Program-made: the position numbers and the translations under genes
Notes under the pieces: generated by a model
Told to the model about the DNA's origin: nothing
What the model saw: only the letters and a program-made list of their open reading frames with translations
Database searches by the model: none
Shown here: positions 55,350-64,000 of the stretch, piece by piece
How positions within the stretch are numbered: position 1 is the stretch's first letter
Layout of the letters: each line of letters starts with the position of its first letter
From: Deinococcus ficus
GTDB taxonomy: Bacteria; Deinococcota; Deinococci; Deinococcales; Deinococcaceae
Reading direction: 5' to 3'
Length of the DNA: 64,000 bases
Assembly: GCF_003444775.1 (NCBI RefSeq)
Contig: NZ_CP021081.1
Coordinates: 1,538,001-1,602,000 of the forward strand

Positions 55350-55574
55350 TCAGCGCGAGATGAAGCTGATCAGAAGCGCGAGCAGCATGAACAGGGCGCC
55401 CAGCACGCTCGTGACGCGCACCAGCCCGCCTTCCACGCCCCGGCCGCCCAGCAGCGATCCGCCGGAGGCCATGCTGGCCGAGAGGCCGGCCTGCTTGGGA
55501 ACCTGAAGCAGCACGAAGAACACGAGGGCGAGGCAGATCAGCGCGAACAGCGCCAGGAACAGGTTCAGAATCAT
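55350..55574 (-). CDS. secG: Preprotein translocase subunit SecG
   Basis: A 74-residue integral membrane protein of the SecYEG channel. It has two membrane helices (about 3-21 and 53-72) joined by the conserved QVPKQAGLSASMASGGSLLGGRG loop. GAGGTCC precedes the ATG. Fits with secDF elsewhere in the window. Confidence 0.92.
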   Translation of the reverse strand: MILNLFLALFALICLALVFFVLLQVPKQAGLSASMASGGSLLGGRGVEGGLVRVTSVLGALFMLLALLISFISR

Positions 55575-55625
55575 GGTGGACCTCGGTGGTGAAGAAGGGC
55601 GCGCTGCGCCCGGAACATGAGCAAT

Positions 55626-55709
<84 letters not shown>

Positions 55710-55767
55710 GCGGACCGGGGGGAATGCTAGCGCGGCTGTCCCCCGGGGTCAACGAAGCCTGGGGCGT

Positions 55768-57008
<1,241 letters not shown>

Positions 57009-57009
<1 letters not shown>

Positions 57010-57929
57010 CAGCGGTCCCCCCCGGTGGGGGCGGCGCGCGTTTCGCGGCGCGTCCAGTAGCGCATGAGGCCCTGCACGCTCATCCAGGGGGGGCAGGCGA
57101 ACTCAAAGCGGGCGGGCAGGTCCGCGCCCTCCCCTTCCAGCTGCGCGAGCAGGCGCTCGGTGAACTCTGCGGTGATGCGGCTGGCGTCCTGGCCCTTCTC
57201 GCGGCCGGCCTGCACGAACTCGGCGTCGTCGGCCATGGTGGTCAGCAGCCCTTCCCAGTGCGCGGGGTCATTGGGGTAGGACCCGAAGTGCGCGAGGTGC
57301 AGGGTACGGGCGTCCAGGCGGCGCAGCCGCTCCACACTGTCCCGCCACGCTTCCAGATCGATGTCAGGTGGAGGGGTGGGGGCGCGGGGCGTCTGGGTCG
57401 GGGCGAGGCGGACGCCGCCCACGTCGCCCAGGAACAGCTCATCCCCGGCGGCGTAGGCGACGTGGTGCACGGCGTGGCCGGGGGTGTACAGCGCGCGGAC
57501 CTCGGTGGACCCGAGCTTCAGGGTGCGCTCCCCTTCCAGCACCGTCAGGCGGTCGGGGTCGATGCGCTGGAGTTCGCCCCACAGGCGGTCCATCTGGTCG
57601 CCGTAGATCTGCGTGGCGCTGGCGACCAGCCGGTCCGGACGGCTGAGGTGCGGCGCGCCGCGCTCGTGCACGTATGCGCGGGCGGCCGGGACGCGCGCGA
57701 GCACCGTGCCGGCCGCGCCGGCGTGATCGAAGTGAATATGGGTGAGCAGGAGGTGACGCACGTCCCTGAGGCCAGCGCCCAGGTCGCGCAGGCCGGCTTC
57801 CAGGGCCTCCAGCGTGCTGGTGGGGCCGGTGTCCACCAGGGCGAGGCCGTCGCCGGTGTCGAAGGCGTACGAGGCGATCACGCCGGGCGTGTCCTGAAAG
57901 TGCAGGTCGATGAGGTGGACGGGGTTCAT
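57009..57929 (-). CDS. Metallo-beta-lactamase-fold hydrolase
   Basis: A 306-residue MBL protein with LVDTGPTSTLEALEAGL, the metal motif LLTHIHFDHAG, TPGHAVHHVAY and ELFLGDVGG, and a C-terminal helical extension (about 220-300). It resembles the glyoxalase-II/RNase-Z-like Beta-lactamase2 group, with unknown substrate. ATG 57929 overlaps the preceding stop (ATGA). Confidence 0.88.
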
Positions 57930-58099
57930 GCGCGCCCCGTCAGCCGCGCGGCGATCAGGACGAGGGCGGCGGCGTACTGCACGGCGGCGATGCCGCGCAG
58001 CAGCTGCACGTTCGAGGCGGTGCGCAGCGGGCCGTACGTGAGGTACAGGACCGCGGAGGCGCTCAGGAGGATGAAGGCAACCAGCAACCACAGCAACAT
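57926..58099 (-). CDS. Small two-helix membrane protein
   Basis: A 57-residue protein with two hydrophobic segments (LLWLLVAFILLSASAVLYLTY and LLRGIAAVQYAAALVLIAA) and a polar turn. No known family. It is very likely real: its ATG at 58099 lies six bases after TATCCT (58106-58111), a leaderless promoter, and its stop overlaps the MBL start, so it leads the operon small protein-MBL-purD. Confidence 0.7.
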   Translation of the reverse strand: MLLWLLVAFILLSASAVLYLTYGPLRTASNVQLLRGIAAVQYAAALVLIAARLTGRA

Positions 58100-58172
58100 G
58101 CGCGCAGGATAGCAACGCCTCTCACACTGTTCGGGGCGGCTGGTCAGAGGGGCGGCCCGGACCGGGTGGGTG

Positions 58173-58520
<348 letters not shown>

Positions 58521-58639
58521 GGGCGCCTCCAGCGGTCAGGGGGGGCAGGAAGGGCGTGAGGGGTGAAGCGGCAGATCACACCCCTATTTCAGCACGGGCG
58601 AGCCCGGAGGCCGCCGGGGCAAGCTGCTAGCCTGAACGC

Positions 58640-59308
58640 ATGACCGCACAGCCCAAGGTGATCAGTGTGAACGTCGGGCAGCCCACCGCCCTGCAGGTCG
58701 GAAATCACACGGTCGTGACCGGCATCAACAAGCACGCCGTACCGGGCCGGGTGCGCGTGAGCGTGCAGGGCCTGGAAGGTGACCACGTCATGAACCGCAA
58801 GTACCACGGAGGCCCGGACCAGGCGGTGTACGTGTACACCCGCGAGGACTACGACTACTGGACGGAGCTGTTCGGCGCGGCCGAGGAGCCCGGCACGCTG
58901 GGCGAGAACCTCCTGCTGGGCGGGCTGGAATCCGCGCGGATGCGGGTCGGGGACCGGCTGGAAATCAGCGGTCCGGGTGGGCAGGAGGGCGTGCTGCTGG
59001 AGGTGACGGCGCCGCGCATTCCGTGCGGAACGCTGGGCGCGCAGATGGAGGATGCCGGGTTCGTGAAGCGGTTCGTGAAGGCCCGCCGGCCCGGCTTCTA
59101 CGCCCGGGTGCTGCGCGAGGGGCAGGTGGGCCGCGGGGATCTGGTGACGTTCCTGCCGGTGGACGGGGAGGCGCCCAGTATCGGGGAACTGTTCGACCTG
59201 CACTTCGACAAGACGCCCGATCCGGAGCAGGTACGCGCGGCGCTTCAGGCGCCGCTGGCCGAACGGTTCCGGAAGGAGCTGGAAGGCATGCTGGTTCAGC
59301 AGAGCTGA
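58640..59308 (+). CDS. MOSC domain-containing protein
   Basis: A 222-residue MOSC protein (YiiM-like). MOSC domains handle molybdenum cofactor sulfur transfer or bind sulfur carriers. [19 protein letters not shown] and [10 protein letters not shown] are family marks, with the conserved Cys129 in IPCGTLG. Start ATG 58640 lies six bases after TAGCCT (58628-58633), leaderless. Partner oxidoreductase not in the window. Confidence 0.9.
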   Translation: MTAQPKVISVNVGQPTALQVGNHTVVTGINKHAVPGRVRVSVQGLEGDHVMNRKYHGGPDQAVYVYTREDYDYWTELFGAAEEPGTLGENLLLGGLESARMRVGDRLEISGPGGQEGVLLEVTAPRIPCGTLGAQMEDAGFVKRFVKARRPGFYARVLREGQVGRGDLVTFLPVDGEAPSIGELFDLHFDKTPDPEQVRAALQAPLAERFRKELEGMLVQQS

Positions 59309-59386
59309 AGGCATGAGTGTGAGGGCCGCCCTGCGAGTGGGCGGCCTTAGTTGATTACTGAGGTGACGGCGTAGCCGTACAGAGGC

Positions 59387-59441
59387 TTGACGGACCTATC
59401 TCCTTACCGTACGGTAGGTCAGGATGTTGACCGATCGGTCA
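59387..59441 (+). promoter_or_regulatory. Promoter with two TetR-like operators upstream of 59488 gene
   Basis: Perfect palindromes TACCGTACGGTA (59405-59416) and TGACCGATCGGTCA (59428-59441) have centres 24 bp apart. TTGACG (59387-59392) and TACGGT (59410-59415) are -35/-10 candidates with a 17-base spacer, so the first operator covers the -10 box. The T(A/G)ACCG-N2-CGGT(A/C)A form is typical of TetR-family repressor sites. No TetR gene is in the window. Confidence 0.65.
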
Positions 59442-59487
59442 GGGATCTCCTGACTGCCTCCTCCCCCCATTTAAGGAGCTGTTACCC

Positions 59488-59886
59488 ATGGACGAAATCA
59501 TGATCAAACCCGCCCTTCACTCCGCTGTCGGCGGCCTCACCCTGCTGACCGCGCTGATCGCCACCGCACTCAACTGGACGGCACTCAGGAAGGGTTCGCC
59601 CGGGCAGGGCGCCTCGCACGCCTCCCTGATCCTGCTGCAACTGCTGCTGCTCGCTCAGGCGGCAGTGGGCATCAAGCTCCTCGACCAGGGCATGGGCGTG
59701 ATTCAGAAGTACGTGCACTACCTGGGCGGTCTGGGCGCCCTGGCGCTGCTACTCCTGCCCGCCTGGCTGCCGGCGCGCCTGCGCCGCCCGGCCCTGCCCG
59801 CCTGGACAGCCACCGCCAGCCTGCTGTTCATCGTGATGACCTTCTTCATCGGGCAGCTGTACGTGCGCGGTTTGCAGAACGGCTGA
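59488..59886 (+). CDS. Four-helix membrane protein of unknown function
   Basis: A 132-residue integral membrane protein with four hydrophobic segments (about 12-31, 46-67, 78-96 and 107-127). There are no recognisable motifs. AAGGAG lies nine bases before ATG 59488. The operator pair upstream suggests inducible expression, for example by a fatty acyl or drug-like ligand. Confidence 0.75.
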   Translation: MDEIMIKPALHSAVGGLTLLTALIATALNWTALRKGSPGQGASHASLILLQLLLLAQAAVGIKLLDQGMGVIQKYVHYLGGLGALALLLLPAWLPARLRRPALPAWTATASLLFIVMTFFIGQLYVRGLQNG

Positions 59887-59996
59887 ACCCGAACCGTCCA
59901 AGCAAGTGGGAAATGCTGTGCTGAAGCGGGATGACCGGCAGCTCTGTGATGGCCGGCGACCCGGACCGGGGCCGGGCTGTTACGCTGTGAACAGAG

Positions 59997-62333
59997 ATGG
60001 CGACGGTCGCGGAACTTCAGGAGAAACTCAGGCGACCGCTGGCCGCGGAACTGGCCGCCGGCTGCACCGACCGCGTCGTGGCGGGCGGCGTGGAGAAACT
60101 GCTGGCCTCCCCGCTGGGCAACCCCTTCCCCAAGGTGCGGGAGGCACTGGCCGGGTACGCCGGGCTGGACCCGGCTGCGCGGGAAGCGGCCCTGACCCAG
60201 GCGCTGGAGCTCCTTTCCGGGCGGACGCGGGCCGCCCCGGCGCGAGCAGCCGTGCGCAAAGCGCCCCCGCCGGCCGAGCCGGGCACGCGACTGGCGGTGG
60301 ACGCCCCGGTGGACCGCCTGGACGCCGGGCCGGGCGGCGCCCGCAAGTTGCAGAGCCTGGGCCTGCATCAGCTGCGGGACGTGCTGCACGCCTACCCGCA
60401 CCGCCATGAGGACCGCCGGGCCCTGCCGGACCTGAGCGAGGTGGAAGAAGGCCAGAAGGTCACTGTGGAGGGCCGCGTGGTGAGCAAGCACCGCCGCACC
60501 CCGCGGCCCGGCATGCTGATCCTGGAAGTCGTGCTGGAAACGCCATCCGGCGGGCGGGTGAAGGCCACGTGGTTCAACCAGCCATGGGTGGAAAAGCAGC
60601 TGCGGGAGGGCGCGCGGCTGGTCCTGACGGGCCGGGCGAAGAAGTTCGGCCGCAGCGTGCAGCTGGGCGTAGAGCACCTGGAAACCGTGGAGGCAGCGCA
60701 GGAGAGCCTCAGCACCGGGCGGATCGTGGGCGTGTACGACAGCAAGGAGGGCATCTCGCAGGAGTTCCTGCGCCGCGCGGCGTACCGGGCCCTGCAGGCC
60801 GCTCCGCTGGACGATTACCTGCCCGCTCACTGGCGGCGGCAGTACGAGGTGACGGACCTGGGGGACGCGCTGTGGGGCATTCACTTCCCGGCGGACGAGA
60901 CGCACCTGTCCCGCGCCGACAAGCGTCTGCGCTTCGACGAGTACCTGTTCCTGGAACTGCGGATGCTGCTGCAGGGGGAGGACGCCGTGTTGCAGGGCAA
61001 GCGCTTCGAGGCGCGCGGGGAGGACATCCACCGCTTCGAGCAGGCGCTGCCCTTCCGGTTCACGAACGCGCAGCGGCGGGTGCTGCTGGAGATCACGGAC
61101 GACATGCGCAGCGACCGGCAGATGGCGCGGCTGGTGCAGGGCGACGTGGGGAGCGGCAAGACGGCCGTGGCCGCCTGCGCGCTGTACCTGGCGGTGCGGG
61201 ACGGCTACCAGGGCGCCTTGATGGCCCCCACGGAGATTCTGGCGCGGCAGCATTTCACGAACCTCGTGAATTACCTGGGGCCGCTGGACGTGCGGGTGGG
61301 CCTGCTGATCGGCGCGATGACCCCGAAAGCGAAACTGGAGATGCAGACCCGCATCGCGCAGGGCGAGGTGGACGTGGTGGTGGGCACACAGGCCCTGATT
61401 CAGGAGAACGTGCAGTTCGATCACCTGGGCCTGGCGGTGGTGGACGAGGAGCACCGCTTCGGCGTGCAGCAGCGCCGCAAGCTGCTGCAAAGCCGCCCGG
61501 ACGTGCTGGTCATGTCGGCCACGCCGATTCCGCGCAGCCTGGCCCTGACCGCGTACGGGGACCTGGAACTGAGCATCATCGACGAGCTGCCGCCGGGGCG
61601 CACGCCCATCGAGACGAAACTGATTCAGGACACGCACCGCACGCAGGCGTACGGGTTCGTGATGAGGCAGATCCGGGAGGGCCGGCAGGCGTTCGTGGTG
61701 ACCAGCCTGATCGAGGAGAGCGACACGCTGGAACTGCTGGCCGCCACGCAGCTGGCCGACGACCTGCGCGTGATCCTGCCGGAGGCGCGCATTGACCTGT
61801 TGCACGGGAAGATGTCGGCCGCGGAGAAGGACCACGTGATGGAGCGCTTCCGCGCGAGGGAGTTCGACGTGCTGGTGTCCACGACCGTGATCGAGGTGGG
61901 CGTGGACGTGCCGAACGCGACGGTGATGGTGATCGAGAACGCCGAGCGCTTCGGGCTGGCGCAGCTGCACCAGCTGCGGGGCCGGGTGGGGCGCGGCAGC
62001 GCGCAGAGTTACTGCGTGCTGATTGCCGGGGAGCACACGCAGAAGACCCGCAAGCGCCTGAAGATCATCGAGGGGTCCACGGACGGGTTCGTGATCGCGG
62101 AAGCGGACCTGAAGCTGCGCGGGCCGGGCGAGCTGCGCGGCACGCGACAGAGCGGGATTCCGGACCTGCGGCTGGCGGATCTGGCGAACGACGCAGAGAT
62201 CATCGAGCGGGCGCGCGAGCTGGCCAAGCACATCCTGGCGCACGACCCGAAGCTGGAGCATCCGCGCCTGCAGTACCTGCGCAGCGAGTTGCAGAGCCGC
62301 AGTCAGAGCGTGGCGTTCCGCGAGGTGATCTGA
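59997..62333 (+). CDS. recG: ATP-dependent DNA helicase RecG
   Basis: RecG remodels stalled replication forks and Holliday junctions. The 778-residue protein has an extra N-terminal segment (1-95), the wedge/OB domain (about 110-300), the helicase core with GDVGSGKT (382-389), DEEH (483-486) and SATPIPRSL, and motif [18 protein letters not shown] in the second RecA-like domain. The [14 protein letters not shown] and [14 protein letters not shown] ends are typical. TACGCT lies ten bases before ATG 59997. Confidence 0.95.
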   Translation: MATVAELQEKLRRPLAAELAAGCTDRVVAGGVEKLLASPLGNPFPKVREALAGYAGLDPAAREAALTQALELLSGRTRAAPARAAVRKAPPPAEPGTRLAVDAPVDRLDAGPGGARKLQSLGLHQLRDVLHAYPHRHEDRRALPDLSEVEEGQKVTVEGRVVSKHRRTPRPGMLILEVVLETPSGGRVKATWFNQPWVEKQLREGARLVLTGRAKKFGRSVQLGVEHLETVEAAQESLSTGRIVGVYDSKEGISQEFLRRAAYRALQAAPLDDYLPAHWRRQYEVTDLGDALWGIHFPADETHLSRADKRLRFDEYLFLELRMLLQGEDAVLQGKRFEARGEDIHRFEQALPFRFTNAQRRVLLEITDDMRSDRQMARLVQGDVGSGKTAVAACALYLAVRDGYQGALMAPTEILARQHFTNLVNYLGPLDVRVGLLIGAMTPKAKLEMQTRIAQGEVDVVVGTQALIQENVQFDHLGLAVVDEEHRFGVQQRRKLLQSRPDVLVMSATPIPRSLALTAYGDLELSIIDELPPGRTPIETKLIQDTHRTQAYGFVMRQIREGRQAFVVTSLIEESDTLELLAATQLADDLRVILPEARIDLLHGKMSAAEKDHVMERFRAREFDVLVSTTVIEVGVDVPNATVMVIENAERFGLAQLHQLRGRVGRGSAQSYCVLIAGEHTQKTRKRLKIIEGSTDGFVIAEADLKLRGPGELRGTRQSGIPDLRLADLANDAEIIERARELAKHILAHDPKLEHPRLQYLRSELQSRSQSVAFREVI

Positions 62334-62543
62334 CCCGTCCAGTCCAACTGGACGACATGATGGGCTTCGGGACGCGGCCGGGACAATGTGACGAAACGGT
62401 GACACACCACCCGCTAAACTCCCGTCATCAGCGCCAAAAATTCAAAGCGGACCGGGTGAAGTCCGTGAGCGCCGCAGGTGGCTGGACACGAGTGCGTTCA
62501 GCCACTTTCCCTTGGCCTGCGCCCGGCACGTAAGCTGGGGCGC

Positions 62544-63395
62544 ATGAACGCAGCGAGCACGCCCCACGGGGACCTGGCCGGCCGGACCATCCTGGTCACC
62601 GGCGCCACCAACGGCATCGGGCTGATCACCGCGCGCGAACTGGCCGGCCGGGGCGCGCGGGTGGTGATCGTGGGCCGCAACGCAGAGAAGACCGCAGACG
62701 TGGCCCGCCGCGTGAACGCCACCGGCACCGTCATCGCGGACCTGTCCGAGCTCACGCAGGTGCGCCGCGCCGCGCAGGAGTACCGCGAGCGCTTCGGGGC
62801 GCTGGACGTGCTGGTGAACAACGCCGGCGCCTACTACGCCACCCGGGCGGAAACCGGGGAGGGCCGGGAACGCACCTGGGCGCTGAACCACCTCTCCCCC
62901 GCCCTGCTCACCCGGGAACTGCTGCCCCTGCTGCGTCAGGCGCGGGACCCGCGGGTGGTGATGGTGGCGTCCGAGGCGCACCGCATGGGCCGCATTCACT
63001 TTGGGGACCCGGAGCTGCGGCGCCGCTACGCCGCGCGCGGCTGGGCGGCGTACGGGCAGAGCAAGCTGGCGAACGTGCTGTACGCGCGGGAACTGGCCCG
63101 CCGGGCGCCCTGGCTGCAGGCGAACAGCCTGCACCCGGGCATGGTCGCCACGGGCTTCGCGCACAACAACGGCGGGCTGGTCGCGCGGCTGTACCGCATC
63201 GTGGACCGCTTCGCGATCACGCCGGAGGAGGGCGCGCTCACCACGCTGCACCTCGCGGCGGGAGACGTGCGCGTGAGCGGCCGGTACTTCAGCGAGGAGC
63301 GCGAGGTGACGCCCGCCCCGCAGGCGCAGGACGACGGCGCCGCGCTGCGCCTGTGGGAGCTGACCGAGCGTACCCTGGACGCCGCACTGTCCTGA
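62544..63395 (+). CDS. Short-chain dehydrogenase/reductase
   Basis: A 283-residue SDR. Motifs: TGATNGIG cofactor loop (about 20-27), [17 protein letters not shown] and the catalytic AYGQSK with an upstream Ser region ([11 protein letters not shown]). The C-terminal part resembles retinol dehydrogenase-like bacterial SDRs. Start ATG 62544 lies seven bases after TAAGCT (62531-62536), leaderless. Confidence 0.9.
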   Translation: MNAASTPHGDLAGRTILVTGATNGIGLITARELAGRGARVVIVGRNAEKTADVARRVNATGTVIADLSELTQVRRAAQEYRERFGALDVLVNNAGAYYATRAETGEGRERTWALNHLSPALLTRELLPLLRQARDPRVVMVASEAHRMGRIHFGDPELRRRYAARGWAAYGQSKLANVLYARELARRAPWLQANSLHPGMVATGFAHNNGGLVARLYRIVDRFAITPEEGALTTLHLAAGDVRVSGRYFSEEREVTPAPQAQDDGAALRLWELTERTLDAALS

Positions 63396-63436
63396 ACGCG
63401 CACTGACGGGCAGGGCCGTGGCTTAGCCTGTCAGGC

Positions 63437-64000
63437 ATGCCCGACGTCCCCGCCCGGCCCGCGCCCCGCGTTCTCCTGATTCCGCCCGACACGCGGCCGC
63501 CCACCCTGGACCTGCCGGTGAGCCTGGGGCGCATGACCGGCGCGGAGATGAGCGTGCCGCCGCGGGAGGCCCTGCCGGACTTCTTCACGCCGGGCGACCC
63601 GGCCGTCCTGCGGGACTGGCTGCTGGACCGGGCGGCGCAGGCGGACGCGCTGGTGGTGTGCCTGGAAACGCTGTGCCTGGGCGGGATGATTCCGGCCCGC
63701 CGGGTGTCCGACCCGCTGGACGTAGCGCTGGCGCGGCTGCGGATGCTGGAGGAGGTGCACGCGCGGCACCCCGGACTGCGCATCTACGCGTTCGGGGTGG
63801 TGGTCCGGGTGGCGCACGACAACGATCCGCATGAGGAGAAGCCCTACTACGGCGAGTGGGGCACGGCGCTGCGGGCCTACAGCACCGCCTTCGATCGGCA
63901 GGCCCGGCACGGCGCGGCGGAACAGGAGGCGCTGGACGCCGCCCGCGCCGCAGTGCCCGCCGAGATCCTGGCGGACTGGGTGGGCACCCGGGAACGCAAC
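63437..64000 (+). CDS. DUF4127 family protein, N-terminal part (truncated by window end)
   Basis: The first 188 residues of a DUF4127 protein. LLIPPDTRPPTLDLPV starts the family domain, followed by ALVVCLETLCLGGMIPARRV and a VARLRMLEEVHARHP-like stretch. Function unknown. ATG 63437 lies seven bases after TAGCCT (63424-63429), leaderless. The gene runs off the window in frame. Confidence 0.82.
   Translation, partial: MPDVPARPAPRVLLIPPDTRPPTLDLPVSLGRMTGAEMSVPPREALPDFFTPGDPAVLRDWLLDRAAQADALVVCLETLCLGGMIPARRVSDPLDVALARLRMLEEVHARHPGLRIYAFGVVVRVAHDNDPHEEKPYYGEWGTALRAYSTAFDRQARHGAAEQEALDAARAAVPAEILADWVGTRERN

Noticed and set aside
62337..62353. GTCCAG-N5-CTGGAC as recG terminator
   Set aside because: Only a 6-bp stem without T-run, four bases after the stop; too weak to call.

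Overview
The window is a high-GC bacterial chromosome segment that most likely comes from a Deinococcus-type organism. This is an inference from several things seen together: a single-chain SecDF fusion, a SpoVS homologue outside any sporulation context, a bacterial XPB helicase next to a Bax1-type nuclease, and about fifteen genes whose start codon sits only 6-9 bases after a TANNNT -10 box (leaderless-type starts, known to be frequent in Deinococcus). No insertion sequence, prophage, integrase or CRISPR array is visible. It looks like core chromosome with a few accessory operons.

Layout. 1-3800: the rimP-nusA-ylxR-infB translation/transcription operon. 3834-8846: a secreted Ala/Gln-rich protein, a small anchored protein, secDF and argC. 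8906-15931: an MBL hydrolase, a GNAT protein, a three-gene operon of a HODM-like protein, a lipid-anchored T1/Sa-type ribonuclease and barstar, then uppP, an APH(6)-type kinase, an MFS transporter and a YugP-type zinc peptidase. 16081-20423: spoVS, tRNA-Val and a four-gene operon (small protein, ASCH protein, XPB helicase, Bax1 nuclease). 20498-26670: a diguanylate cyclase, an OYE-family oxidoreductase and a Mn/Zn-type ABC importer whose last permease carries a winged-helix tail, behind a metal-repressor-like operator. 26955-28741: a cold-shock gene with a strong 5' leader hairpin, and small genes. 28839-36877: a large lipoprotein, a SARP/LAL-like regulator, an amidase and pheA.

36937-40751 is a complete methylmalonyl-CoA:pyruvate transcarboxylase operon (5S, 12S, a small subunit and the 1.3S biotin carrier) that closely resembles the Propionibacterium enzyme. 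40942-47306: an S10 peptidase, then a SAM-I riboswitch, terminator and the metH-metF operon, a methionine/folate unit with built-in SAM feedback. 47370-55089: a DUF4139 protein and a five-gene dipeptide/oligopeptide ABC operon with a strong promoter. 55275-64000: secG, tRNA-Leu, a small membrane protein-MBL-purD operon, an RNHCP protein, a MOSC protein, a four-helix membrane protein behind two TetR-like operators, recG, an SDR and a truncated DUF4127 gene.

No wholly new system could be established. The best candidates for follow-up are the ASCH-XPB-Bax1 operon, the HODM/ribonuclease/barstar operon, the transcarboxylase operon and the palindromes at 59405-59441.
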